From positions 248,001 to 312,000 of the forward strand of contig NZ_FZNO01000001.1 of assembly GCF_900188025.1 (NCBI RefSeq): a stretch of DNA of 64,000 bases, given 5' to 3'. The stretch comes from Blastococcus mobilis (GTDB lineage: Bacteria > Actinomycetota > Actinomycetes > Mycobacteriales > Geodermatophilaceae). The position numbers and the translations under genes were made by a program. This document shows, piece by piece, positions 27,196-34,681 of this stretch; within the stretch, counting starts at the first letter, position 1, and every line of letters starts with the position of its first letter. The notes under the pieces are model-generated. The model searched no databases. It worked only from the letters and a program-made list of their open reading frames with translations, and was not told the origin of the DNA.

Positions 27196-28008
27196 TCAGC
27201 CTTCCGCGGCCCGTGTGTCCCCCGTGGAGCTGTCATCCGCCACGACGTCGAGGAGGCCGGGGCGCCCCTCGCGGACGAACCACTCGGTGCCGTACGTGCC
27301 AGCGAACCGCGTGCGGGCGAGAGCGGACATCGGGATCTGGCTGCGGTGGACCCGCATCGCCGCCCGCTTGGCCCGCAGGTCGGCGGCGTCGGCCCGGACC
27401 ACCGTGCTGATGTTCACGGAGGTGCGACCGATCGCGCTGCGTAGGTGCCGCGGCCGGGTTCCCTCCACCAGGTGCCGGCCGACGGCGGGCAGTGCGGTGC
27501 GATCGACCGTGGCCTGGTAGCCGCTGGCTCCGGTGGCCCGCGCCGCGGCGCGCCCGAGCCGGTGCACCGCGACGTGGTCGGGATGGCCGTAGACGCCACC
27601 GCTGTCGTAGTGGACGAGCGTCTCCGCAGCCTCGTCGTGGAGCAGGTTCGCCAGGTCGGCCACCGTGCGGTCGGCGTGCCGCGCGAAGGCACGTGGGTGG
27701 TCGTTGGGTGGCGTGCCCGCCATCCCGGAGTCGCGGAAGGGGAGCAGCACGAGCCGCGCGACCCCCAGTTCCGTGCACGCCCGTTCCAGCTCCCTGGTCC
27801 TCAGCTCGGCGAGGCTGGTGCCGCGGGGCACCGGGATCAGTGGCTTGCCCTCCTCGCCGGCGGTCGCGGTGACGAGCACGACCCGGGCCCCCCGCCGGGC
27901 CAGCCGGTGCATGGTCGCCGCGGTGAAGATGGCCTCGTCATCCGGGTGCGCGTGCAGGAACACGGCCGTGCGCCCCGTGAGGTCACGCCGTTCGGGGTGT
28001 GGGGACAT
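27196..28008 (-). CDS. PIG-L family zinc-dependent deacetylase
   Basis: A 270-residue LmbE/PIG-L protein. The metal-binding motif AHPDDE is at residues 20-25 and the second His motif is GHPDHVAVH. Family members remove acetyl or related acyl groups from amino sugars and similar amines (for example MshB and Mca in mycothiol metabolism). The ATG at 28008 follows GGAG. It is the last gene of the minus-strand run that includes the Cys-rich peptide, M50 protease and TPR genes, 40 bases after the TPR stop, so co-transcription is likely. No glycosyltransferase is nearby, so it need not act on a sugar here. Mca-like detoxification is an alternative. Confidence 0.88.
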   Translation of the reverse strand: MSPHPERRDLTGRTAVFLHAHPDDEAIFTAATMHRLARRGARVVLVTATAGEEGKPLIPVPRGTSLAELRTRELERACTELGVARLVLLPFRDSGMAGTPPNDHPRAFARHADRTVADLANLLHDEAAETLVHYDSGGVYGHPDHVAVHRLGRAAARATGASGYQATVDRTALPAVGRHLVEGTRPRHLRSAIGRTSVNISTVVRADAADLRAKRAAMRVHRSQIPMSALARTRFAGTYGTEWFVREGRPGLLDVVADDSSTGDTRAAEG

Positions 28009-28048
28009 CAGAGCTCCGATGCGGTGTCCGTGGGTGGCGCGTCCGCCG

Positions 28049-30142
28049 TCAGGCCGGCAGGGCCAGGTCGGCCTCGCACCTGGCCCTCAGCGCGCGGATC
28101 GACTGGTGATCGGCGTCGGGATGTGCGACCGCCAGCTCGCAGTCGGCGATGGCCTCGCGCAGCCGGCCGGCCTCCCTGTAGGCCAGGGCCCGGTTCTCCC
28201 GGATGGCCGGGTCGTCGGTCAGCTCCAGGGCCGCGGTGAGGTCCTCGATCGACCCGGCGGTGTCGCCGTCCTCGAAGCGCAGGACCGCCCGATTGGCGAG
28301 GGCTTCGGCGAGGGCGGGGTCAAGGGCCAGGCACCGGTCCAGAGCTCCCAGCGCCGTCGCCCGGTCGCCCGACTCGAGGGCCACCAGGCCGCGCAGGCAC
28401 TGCAACTGCGCGGAGTCGGGACGCAGCCGGAGGCCCGCGGACACGTCGGCGTCGGCCCCTGCGACGTCACCGGTCTGCAGTCGGAGCGCCGCACGGTTGG
28501 CGAAGGCATCGACGAAGGTCGGCTCGAGCTCCAGCGCGTAGGAGAACTCGGAGATGGCCGTCTCCAGATCTCCCTGCTGTGCGGCGAGGTCCCCCCGGTT
28601 GTAGTGCGGCTCGGGATAGGGGGGACTCTCCGCGATGGCGGTCTCGTAGTCCCTGGCGGCCTCGTCGAGCCGGCCCATCCGCCGCAGCACCGAGGCGCGC
28701 TCGAAGTAGTACTCCGAGTGGTGCGGGTCCTCCGCTATGACCGCCCCGTACTCCGCGAGCGCCGCGTCGAGCGAACCCATCGCTGCGAGAAGCTGGGCCC
28801 GGTTGTAGGCCAGCACCGAACGGTGCTGGGTGTGCTGATCGGGGTCGACCTGCGCGTCCAGGCGCGCCATCCCGGCCTCGACCAGCCGGAGAGCCTCCTC
28901 CAGGTTGCCCAGGTGCATCTCCACCAGGGCCAGGCCGTTCTCGTTGAACGTCAGGTTGAAGGCACGCCGTTGTTCGTCCGGTAGCAGGGCCGAGATGCAG
29001 ATCGCGGTGTTGACCCACGACTTGGCCTTCGCGTGGTTGCGGCGCGCGTCGGTGTAGAACCGGGTCAACAGCATCGCCCGGCCGTACGCCGACTGCAGAT
29101 GGACGCTCGGGTCGGTGGTGGCGGCGCAGGCCTGGTCGTAGTAGGCCTCCGCCTCATCCGGACGCTCTAGGGCGGTCAGCGCCGTGGTCACCTTGGCGAC
29201 GACCAGCCAGCAGTCCGTGACGCGGGTCCGCCAGTCCAGGACAGCCAGGCAACGCGGAGCGAGATCTACGACGGCGTCGTAGAAGCCCTCCAGCACGCAG
29301 CGTTCGATCGCCTCGAGCAGCGCCTCCGCTCCGGCTCCGGCGGGGTCGCTGCCGCGCTCACGGTGGTAGGGGATGGCGCCCAGGGCCAGGCTGCTCGGGT
29401 CCACGCGCTCCAGCTCATCGGCCCGCGCGTCGTGCAGCGCGGCCCGGGTCGCCGGATCGGTCGCCTCGTACGCCGCGAGGAGCGCCGGGTCCCGCGACGT
29501 GCCGTCGCCGGAGACGTAGGCCGCGGCCAGGGTGGCTACATCCTGGGTCATCGGCCCCACGGACCGGTCGGCCGGCAGGTCGTGCCGATCGGTGAAGGCC
29601 CGCAGCGCGGCTCCGAGAGGTCCGGGGACGTCGGTACCACGGGTGTGCACCACCACGCGGAGGATCTGCGGATCCGTCCGGCGCAGCAGGATTCCCACCC
29701 ACTCCAGGTCGGTCATGTCTGCGTCGTCGACGTCGGTGAGCACGAGGCTGCGCGGGCTGCCGTGCAGCCGCGCGCACTTCCCGAGGAACTCCACCAGTCC
29801 GTGGGCCAGGCGAGTGGTCCGCCCCCCGGGGTAGAAGCGTGTCCGGTTGGTGGGGCTGGTCAGCGTGGTCAGGGTCGCCCGACGGTGGGGCAGGGCCGCC
29901 GCGAGCTGTGGAGCGACGGCGACCAGTTCGATGTCGTGGTGGCTCACGACGGCGGGGTTGTTCCGGAGCACCCAGGGGGTGACCGTCCGGACCACCTCCC
30001 CGGCCGCGGAGTAGGGGCCGCGGAGCCGTCGGTGGGCGCTGACCTCCGCCAGCGCCGGTGGCAGGGCGTGGACGGCGGACAGCGACCGCGCCGACGGGGC
30101 ATCGGGGCCGGTGACCCAGAGGTGGCGGGATGGCGACGTCAT
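28049..30142 (-). CDS. TPR protein with a degenerate NTPase-like N-terminus
   Basis: A 697-residue cytoplasmic protein. Residues 130-170 (SLVLTDVDDADMTDLEWVG, then RVVVHTRG) look like the Walker B and following strand of a STAND/AAA_16 regulator, but I see no P-loop in the 130 residues before it, where TGPDAPSARSLS occupies the expected place. From about residue 255 to the end there are tetratricopeptide repeats (AEYGAVIAEDPHHSEYYFER is one). It should therefore be a scaffold rather than an ATPase. The ATG at 30142 overlaps the protease stop (ATGA), so the two proteins are made together. It probably bridges components of the Cys-peptide system. Confidence 0.8.
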   Translation of the reverse strand: MTSPSRHLWVTGPDAPSARSLSAVHALPPALAEVSAHRRLRGPYSAAGEVVRTVTPWVLRNNPAVVSHHDIELVAVAPQLAAALPHRRATLTTLTSPTNRTRFYPGGRTTRLAHGLVEFLGKCARLHGSPRSLVLTDVDDADMTDLEWVGILLRRTDPQILRVVVHTRGTDVPGPLGAALRAFTDRHDLPADRSVGPMTQDVATLAAAYVSGDGTSRDPALLAAYEATDPATRAALHDARADELERVDPSSLALGAIPYHRERGSDPAGAGAEALLEAIERCVLEGFYDAVVDLAPRCLAVLDWRTRVTDCWLVVAKVTTALTALERPDEAEAYYDQACAATTDPSVHLQSAYGRAMLLTRFYTDARRNHAKAKSWVNTAICISALLPDEQRRAFNLTFNENGLALVEMHLGNLEEALRLVEAGMARLDAQVDPDQHTQHRSVLAYNRAQLLAAMGSLDAALAEYGAVIAEDPHHSEYYFERASVLRRMGRLDEAARDYETAIAESPPYPEPHYNRGDLAAQQGDLETAISEFSYALELEPTFVDAFANRAALRLQTGDVAGADADVSAGLRLRPDSAQLQCLRGLVALESGDRATALGALDRCLALDPALAEALANRAVLRFEDGDTAGSIEDLTAALELTDDPAIRENRALAYREAGRLREAIADCELAVAHPDADHQSIRALRARCEADLALPA

Positions 30143-31512
30143 GAGCTCTCCAAGGGGCGTGCGGCGGCGGACCAGGCTGCGGTACTGGGGGCGCCGGCGT
30201 ACGGCGCGGGGCGGAGGCGGCGCCCGGCACGGGGCCGGCGGACGCGGGGGGCGCGGTGGCGGGCTTGCCGCAGGATGCGTCGTCGGTCGCGCACCGCAAC
30301 GGCACCCGCCGCGCCCAGTTGGGCCGCGTTGAGCAGGAGCAGGAGGGCGGAGTCCCAGAGCTGCGCGGTCGACGACGACTGCCCGAGGAAGGCCCGCCCG
30401 AAGGCCTGCGAGAGGAACGTCCAGGCGACCGGGAGCATGACGACGACGAGCAGGCCGATGGCCAGGGTGTAGCCGACCACCACCAGCGGTGCGTACCAGC
30501 GGACCGCCCGACGGTCGCGCGGGTGCCACCGGTCCTCCGCCACCAGTCGGTGCGAGCGGCCGAGCCGTCGGTTCACGGCGTTGCGGAGGTACTCCCGTGC
30601 GACCGTGTGCAGGTCCACGCAGCCCAGGACGGTGGTCACCAGGTAGTACAGGTCGGTGCGGAGGAAGAAGTAGAGCTGCCAGGCCGCCCGCAGCAGGGTC
30701 GTGAGCGCCAGCGCCAGACAGACCCCGGCCAGCCAGCCGATCTCGGCGATTGGGCCACGGACCAGCCAGGCCGTGACGGTGAACGCGGCGGCCAGGACGA
30801 GGTCGGCGAGCAACCCCGCGAGCATCGGCAGGTAGCGCTGGGCGCGGGGGACCGCCACCAGCCCGTTCATCACCGTCTCGAAGACCACGAAGTAGAGCCG
30901 ACGGGACACGCGCAGCCGCGTGCGCAGACCCAGCCGGCGCCCCGCGAGCACATGGGCCAGCTCGTGCACGGCGACGAGCGGGAACGTGAGCACGAGCAGG
31001 CTCAGCTCGACGACGACGAGGGAGTCGCTGAAGAAGACGTGCTCGTGCCGGGGCGCGAGGCTCGGATCGGCGACGACGACGGCCACGCCGGCGATCAGCA
31101 CGGCGATGTAGACCACCCACGCCGGCCCGGAGAACACCGCAGCGCCGAGGCGCCTGTACCGCACGGCGGTCGGTCCTCCGGAGGCATCCGCGGGCGCGTC
31201 CGACCCCGCTCGAGCAGCGTCGGGAGCGTCCGACACGAGGTCCATCTCGCGCAGCGTGTCCAGGAATCCGTCGATGTCGACGGACTCGCCGAACTCGCGC
31301 GCGTACCAGTCCGCGGCCTCGGCGGGGTCGACGCCGTCGCACAGCCGGCGCAGGAGGGCTGCGCCGTCGGCCGGCAGCACGACGTAGGAGTCGGTGTCGG
31401 CTCGGCCCACGACGACGTCCTCGCCCTCGTCGAGGAACGTCAGCGACGGGAAGCGCAGTGGCCCGGGCGGACCCTCGCCTCGCTGGGACGCCCTGTCGCT
31501 GGCTACGGGCAT
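30139..31512 (-). CDS. Membrane M50-type metalloprotease with N-terminal PqqD-like domain
   Basis: A 457-residue protein. Residues 20-95 resemble a PqqD/RiPP-recognition winged helix (DSYVVLPADGAALLRRLCDG, then FLDTLREMDLV), the kind of domain that grips leader peptides. From about residue 125 there are multiple membrane helices. The zinc motif HELAH is at 183-187 and a second ligand candidate, Asp237, is in LAGLLADLVLA, as in site-2 proteases and the putative peptide zinc metalloproteases of peptide-modification clusters. The last 60 residues are a basic Arg/Pro/Ala tail. The ATG at 31512 is used. Its gene follows the Cys-rich peptide gene across a strong hairpin. Leader removal or export of that peptide is the natural inference. 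Confidence 0.82.
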   Translation of the reverse strand: MPVASDRASQRGEGPPGPLRFPSLTFLDEGEDVVVGRADTDSYVVLPADGAALLRRLCDGVDPAEAADWYAREFGESVDIDGFLDTLREMDLVSDAPDAARAGSDAPADASGGPTAVRYRRLGAAVFSGPAWVVYIAVLIAGVAVVVADPSLAPRHEHVFFSDSLVVVELSLLVLTFPLVAVHELAHVLAGRRLGLRTRLRVSRRLYFVVFETVMNGLVAVPRAQRYLPMLAGLLADLVLAAAFTVTAWLVRGPIAEIGWLAGVCLALALTTLLRAAWQLYFFLRTDLYYLVTTVLGCVDLHTVAREYLRNAVNRRLGRSHRLVAEDRWHPRDRRAVRWYAPLVVVGYTLAIGLLVVVMLPVAWTFLSQAFGRAFLGQSSSTAQLWDSALLLLLNAAQLGAAGAVAVRDRRRILRQARHRAPRVRRPRAGRRLRPAPYAGAPSTAAWSAAARPLESS

Positions 31513-31550
31513 GCCGGGGTGTCTCCCTGCGCTGGATCGGTCAGGGGGGA

Positions 31551-31582
31551 CCGGCGGGCGCGGCCACGACCGCGCCCGCCGG
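31551..31582 (-). terminator. Strong hairpin between the Cys-peptide and M50 genes
   Basis: CCGGCGGGCGCGG (31551-31563) and CCGCGCCCGCCGG (31570-31582) form a perfect 13-bp stem with a six-base loop. It starts ten bases after the Cys-peptide stop. As in many peptide operons it could attenuate transcription, or stabilise the upstream mRNA, so that the peptide is made in excess of the protease. Confidence 0.75.
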
Positions 31583-31591
31583 TTCGTGGGT

Positions 31592-31693
31592 TCACTGCAT
31601 GGCCACAGCGCCGCAGCAGCAGCAGCAGTAGCAGTAGCAGCCGCGGGCAGTGAGCCGGATCTCGCCGGCCTTACGAACCGGGATCTTCTTCAC
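31592..31693 (-). CDS. Cys-rich 33-residue peptide, candidate precursor
   Basis: Starts at GTG 31693 with a GAGAGGGGG ribosome binding site and ends at TGA 31592. The first 18 residues (MKKIPVRKAGEIRLTARG) are charged and leader-like. The last 15 (CYCYCCCCCGAVAMQ) hold seven Cys, five of them consecutive. The gene overlaps the last 23 bases of the flavin reductase gene and is followed by a strong hairpin and an M50 protease gene with a PqqD-like domain. This fits a ribosomally made, modified peptide; the Cys run recalls streptolysin-S-type cores, but no YcaO cyclodehydratase, radical SAM or lanthipeptide enzyme is in the window. The alternative is a metal-binding peptide. I know no family that matches it. 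Confidence 0.75.
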   Translation of the reverse strand: MKKIPVRKAGEIRLTARGCYCYCCCCCGAVAMQ

Positions 31694-32312
31694 GATGGGT
31701 CACCCCCTCTCCGGCGACCAGAGAGCCATCCGCGTGCAGCGGGCGGTACGTGCCGTCGAAGCGCACCAGTGGGGCCGCTGCGGGCCCGGTGCCGGCGTGC
31801 TCGACGGAGCCGACGACCAGCGCCTGAGGAGCGAGGTCGACGACGGAGTGCAGGCGGCAGTCCAGCCAGGCCGGCGCGCCGCACAGCAGAGGGGCGCCCG
31901 AGCCCGGGGCAGGCCACCAGAGTCCTGAGGGCAGGTGAGCCCAGCCGAGCCGGCGGCCCGGCACGGCGCAGCCCGACGCGACGGACTCCTGCTCGGCGGA
32001 CAGCAGGCTGACACCGAAGCCGCCGCCGCGCTCGATGAGGGCACGGGTGCGGCCACGGGCGGCAACGGTGACCTGCACCAGCGGGGGATCGACCGAGACG
32101 ACGCCGAACGTGGCGGCCGTGACCACGTGGACGGACTGACCGGCTGCGACCGAGAGGATGGTGACGGCCCGGGCGCACCGGCGGGCCGCTGCTGCCCAGG
32201 CGCCGCGTGCTGCCCCGTCGTCGGCGACGGCGTCGGCGACGACGGCGGTCACGGGAGACCCACGCCGGGTCGCGGGCGGTGCGCTCGGCGCACGGGACTG
32301 GTCACTCCACAC
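31671..32312 (-). CDS. Flavin reductase-like FMN-binding protein
   Basis: A 213-residue protein of the flavin reductase-like split-barrel family. The segment ARAVTILSV leads into VHVVTAATFGVVSVDPPLVQ, which matches the FMN-binding core (usually TANSFxSVSxxPPL), and SLLSAEQESVA continues the fold. Members reduce FMN with NAD(P)H or use bound FMN for oxidoreduction. The GTG at 32312 is taken; a second GTG at 32252 is an alternative because the first 20 residues are poorly ordered. A GTATCT sequence lies just upstream (32334-32339, minus strand). The 3' end overlaps the Cys-peptide gene. It might supply redox chemistry to the peptide's thiols or azolines, but that is inference. Confidence 0.85.
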   Translation of the reverse strand: MWSDQSRAPSAPPATRRGSPVTAVVADAVADDGAARGAWAAAARRCARAVTILSVAAGQSVHVVTAATFGVVSVDPPLVQVTVAARGRTRALIERGGGFGVSLLSAEQESVASGCAVPGRRLGWAHLPSGLWWPAPGSGAPLLCGAPAWLDCRLHSVVDLAPQALVVGSVEHAGTGPAAAPLVRFDGTYRPLHADGSLVAGEGVTHREEDPGS

Positions 32313-32441
32313 CGGAGGCGCAGCCGGGAGCCGAGATACAGCGCGCGGGTGGGAATTCCGGCGACCAGCCGCGCCGCTCCGACGGCCGGCCGCGCCTGCC
32401 GAGGTCGTGGGTCTGTGCCTCCGATCCTCGGCGTGGCGCGC

Positions 32442-32732
32442 TCACGCTGCCCCCGGAGCGGCTCCGCAGGCGGGTCGCAGTGCAGCGGTCGCGACAGGCC
32501 CGGACGAACGTGGCGGCGCGGCAGGCGCGGCGGGCAGTTCCGCCGGCGCCGCGACCACGGTCAGGTAGAGATCCAGGACCATGTCGATCCCCGCTCGGCA
32601 ATCGGCGACTGCCGCCCGGTGGCGCGGTGTGTCCTTCACCTGCTGGCGGCGCCGGGCTTCGACGAGCCGTTCGCGGGCTCGGCCGAAGTCGGCCTCCAAC
32701 TCCGCGCGGAGGTCCGTGGTCGGAGAGGTCAT
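32442..32732 (-). CDS. Small helical protein with Pro/Ala-rich tail
   Basis: A 96-residue protein I do not recognise. Residues 5-58 are predicted helical and charged (DLRAELEADFGRARERLVEA, then a segment with one Cys and ending VLDLYLTVV). The remaining 38 residues are rich in Ala and Pro with a second Cys near the end. The ATG at 32732 follows GGGAG at good distance. It is on the same strand as, and 129 bases before, the flavin reductase gene, so it may belong to the Cys-peptide operon. No membrane segment or signal sequence is visible. Confidence 0.65.
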   Translation of the reverse strand: MTSPTTDLRAELEADFGRARERLVEARRRQQVKDTPRHRAAVADCRAGIDMVLDLYLTVVAAPAELPAAPAAPPRSSGPVATAALRPACGAAPGAA

Positions 32733-32811
32733 GACGTGCTCCCGGGGATGAGTGACGGGAAGTCGGTCGCACCGGCGGGTGAGCAGTCGAGGCGCGGCCG
32801 GTCTGGCGCCT

Positions 32812-32961
32812 TCAGGGCACCCGGCTGACAGGTGGGCGGGGCGTGCGTGCGTCCGTCGCGGTGCGGCGGGCGATCTCGAGAGGCAGGTGCCACGCGGTGC
32901 AGTCGGGGCACCGTGCCATCCACACGTGCGAATGCCTGACGCACGGCCTGTTCGGCTTCAT
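32812..32961 (-). CDS. Possible 49-residue Cys/His protein
   Basis: Starts at ATG 32961 after GAGG and ends at TGA 32812. The N-terminal half contains three Cys and three His (MKPNRPCVRHSHVWMARCPD, then CTAWH), including a CxxC, which could make a small zinc site. The C-terminal third is basic and Pro-rich. It would be the first gene of the minus-strand run, and a TGTATCA element is 141 bases upstream. Small size keeps the confidence moderate. No family is recognised. Confidence 0.55.
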   Translation of the reverse strand: MKPNRPCVRHSHVWMARCPDCTAWHLPLEIARRTATDARTPRPPVSRVP

Positions 32962-33101
32962 GGGTCGGTCCTCGCTTCCGGTTGGTCGCCACGGACCTGT
33001 CGTGGACGGTCGGCTCGGGTCGGCGGTCGCCCGGTGGGCCTCCGCTCCGGGAGGAGCCGTCGGCTCGCCGACCTGCCTGACAGAACCGGGCCGGAGGCCC
33101 C

Positions 33102-33108
33102 TGATACA
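33102..33108 (-). promoter_or_regulatory. TGTATCA element facing the Cys-peptide operon
   Basis: Minus-strand TGTATCA, 141 bases before the ATG at 32961, the first gene of the Cys-peptide run. It has CCGG six bases upstream. Confidence 0.45.
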
Positions 33109-33165
33109 CCCCCGCCGGTCGGCGGACCGGGACGACCGGGGCCTCGGGCCGGCACGTCCCGGCGA

Positions 33166-33172
33166 GGTATCA
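33166..33172 (+). promoter_or_regulatory. GGTATCA element facing the ACP-like gene
   Basis: Plus-strand GGTATCA, 162 bases before the ATG at 33334. It forms a divergent pair with the element at 33102. Confidence 0.45.
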
Positions 33173-33333
33173 GGTGCGCCCGACCTGGGCTCTGCCTCTC
33201 GCAGCCCCAGGAGGCCACCGGTCACGACCGGGGCCGCTCTTCCCAGCGGGCGATGCGGATCTGATCGAGGAGGTGGCCCCGTGGAGCGTCGACACGGTCG
33301 CGCTGCCGGGATCGACCGGATGCGGGGCGGAGC

Positions 33334-33594
33334 ATGATCACGGGCCCGTTGACGATGCGGGAGCTGACCGAGGTGGTGGCCACCGTGTGCGACGGCGATC
33401 CGGTGCACCTGGGAACGGCTCGGGAGTGGTCCCGGGAGGCCAACTGCCTGGGGCTGCCGTCCGACCGCTTCGCCGAGGTCATCGCCGTCCTGGAGACGTG
33501 CTTCTTCGTCCCGCTGCTGCCCGAGGCCCTCCGGTGTACGACGCCCAGGGAACTCGTCGAGCTGATCAACACGCAGGTCACGTCGGGGGTGTGA
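33334..33594 (+). CDS. Acyl-carrier-protein-like small protein
   Basis: An 86-residue protein whose C-terminal 45 residues align by eye with the second half of acyl carrier proteins: LGLPSDRFAEVIAVLETCFF corresponds to the LGLDSLDxVEVIMALEEEF segment, and CTTPRELVELI to the last helix. The phosphopantetheine-accepting Ser is kept, but the DSL motif is PSD, so modification is uncertain. The N-terminal helix is RELTEVVATVCDG. The ATG at 33334 follows GGAG. It is upstream of a lipase-like gene on the same strand and in a locus with a PKS and a phosphopantetheinyl transferase. An inactive ACP homologue is the alternative. Confidence 0.6.
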   Translation: MITGPLTMRELTEVVATVCDGDPVHLGTAREWSREANCLGLPSDRFAEVIAVLETCFFVPLLPEALRCTTPRELVELINTQVTSGV

Positions 33595-33800
33595 CGCGCC
33601 CTGCCACGGCACGGGGGGCAGGACCGCGGTCAGCGCGCCGGCGTCGTCGGGTCCTCCGTCGGGGGACCGCGCACTCCGAACCGGGCGACGAACGAGCCCC
33701 GGTCCGCGGCCGGCCCGGCGGTACGGCCTGCCGTGCCCCGTCTGCCCCAGGGGCAGTCCAGAAGGTCTCGCGTCGGACGACGCAGGAGGAGGTGTGAGCG

Positions 33801-34640
33801 ATGTCCGGTCTCGGCCAGGTGTGGTCGGTGCGCACCGCGATGGTGCGGGAGCTGGCGGCGCTGGGCTCGGCGGCCGTGCTGTTCCCGCTCGGGATCATGC
33901 CGGCCCGGAACGCTCACGTGCTGAAGCTCTGGGCCGCCCCGGAAGCGCCGGCTCCGGAGGTCACGACCACTCCGGTGGTCCTCGTCCACGGCTACGGCGG
34001 TGACCGGTCGAACTGGCTGCCGGTGGAGGCGGCACTGGGGCGCGCCGGGTTCGCGAACGTCTACGCCATGCGGTACAGCCCGCTGCTCAGCGACGTGCCG
34101 GGAATCGCCGCCCGCCTCGTTCGCGACTGCCGGACCGCGATGGCCGAGACGAACTCCGGCCGCGTCCACGTCGTCGCGCACAGCCTGGGGGGCGTCGTGC
34201 TCCGCCATGCGGCGACGATGCTCGGCCTCGGCACCTGGCTGGACGTGGGGATGACCGTGGCGACCCCTCACGCGGGAGCGTTCGTGGCCCGGTTCGGCCG
34301 CGGAGCGGTCGCGGCGGCTCTGCGGCCCGGGTCGCCGTTGCTGAGGACGATCAACGAGGCCGAGTGTCATGGCGCCGTCCGATGGGTTTCGTACTGGTCG
34401 AACCTCGATCCCGTCGTCCGTCCCTGGTCGGCGGTCCTACCCGGCCCGGCACGCAGCGTCGTCAACGTGCACATCCCGGAGGAGGGGCATTTGTCGATCC
34501 TGCGGTCGCCGGTGTTCCTCGCCGATGTCGTGCAGCGCCTCCGCTCTGCCGAGGAGCATGCCGCCGGCTCCGGTGTTCGGGCGGCGTCCGGCCGGCCACT
34601 GGTGGACGTCCAGCAGATCCCGGCCACGGACGCCGCCTGA
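33801..34640 (+). CDS. Alpha/beta hydrolase, lipase-like
   Basis: A 279-residue hydrolase. The oxyanion strand reads VVLVHGYGGDRSNW (residues 59-72), the nucleophile is Ser128 in VVAHSLGG, and the likely acid and His are Asp203 (SNLDPVVRPW) and His230 (EEGHLSIL). This fits the esterase/lipase group that includes PGAP1-like and LipA-type enzymes. A hydrophobic stretch near residues 18-33 may be a membrane anchor. The ATG at 33801 has a very strong AGGAGGAGG site. It follows the ACP-like gene by 206 bases. A role in releasing or remodelling an acyl product of the nearby synthase is possible but inferred. Confidence 0.85.
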   Translation: MSGLGQVWSVRTAMVRELAALGSAAVLFPLGIMPARNAHVLKLWAAPEAPAPEVTTTPVVLVHGYGGDRSNWLPVEAALGRAGFANVYAMRYSPLLSDVPGIAARLVRDCRTAMAETNSGRVHVVAHSLGGVVLRHAATMLGLGTWLDVGMTVATPHAGAFVARFGRGAVAAALRPGSPLLRTINEAECHGAVRWVSYWSNLDPVVRPWSAVLPGPARSVVNVHIPEEGHLSILRSPVFLADVVQRLRSAEEHAAGSGVRAASGRPLVDVQQIPATDAA

Positions 34641-34681
34641 CCGGCGGCACCAGGCTGCTCGACCGCTTCTTCGTCGAGGCG

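Larger units (their letters stand above)
32962..33333. other. Divergent control region between the Cys-peptide run and the ACP-like gene
   Basis: 372 bases without a convincing gene. It holds two GTATCA elements pointing outward, at 33102-33108 (minus) and 33166-33172 (plus), so both directions could be fired by the same factor. Confidence 0.55.
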
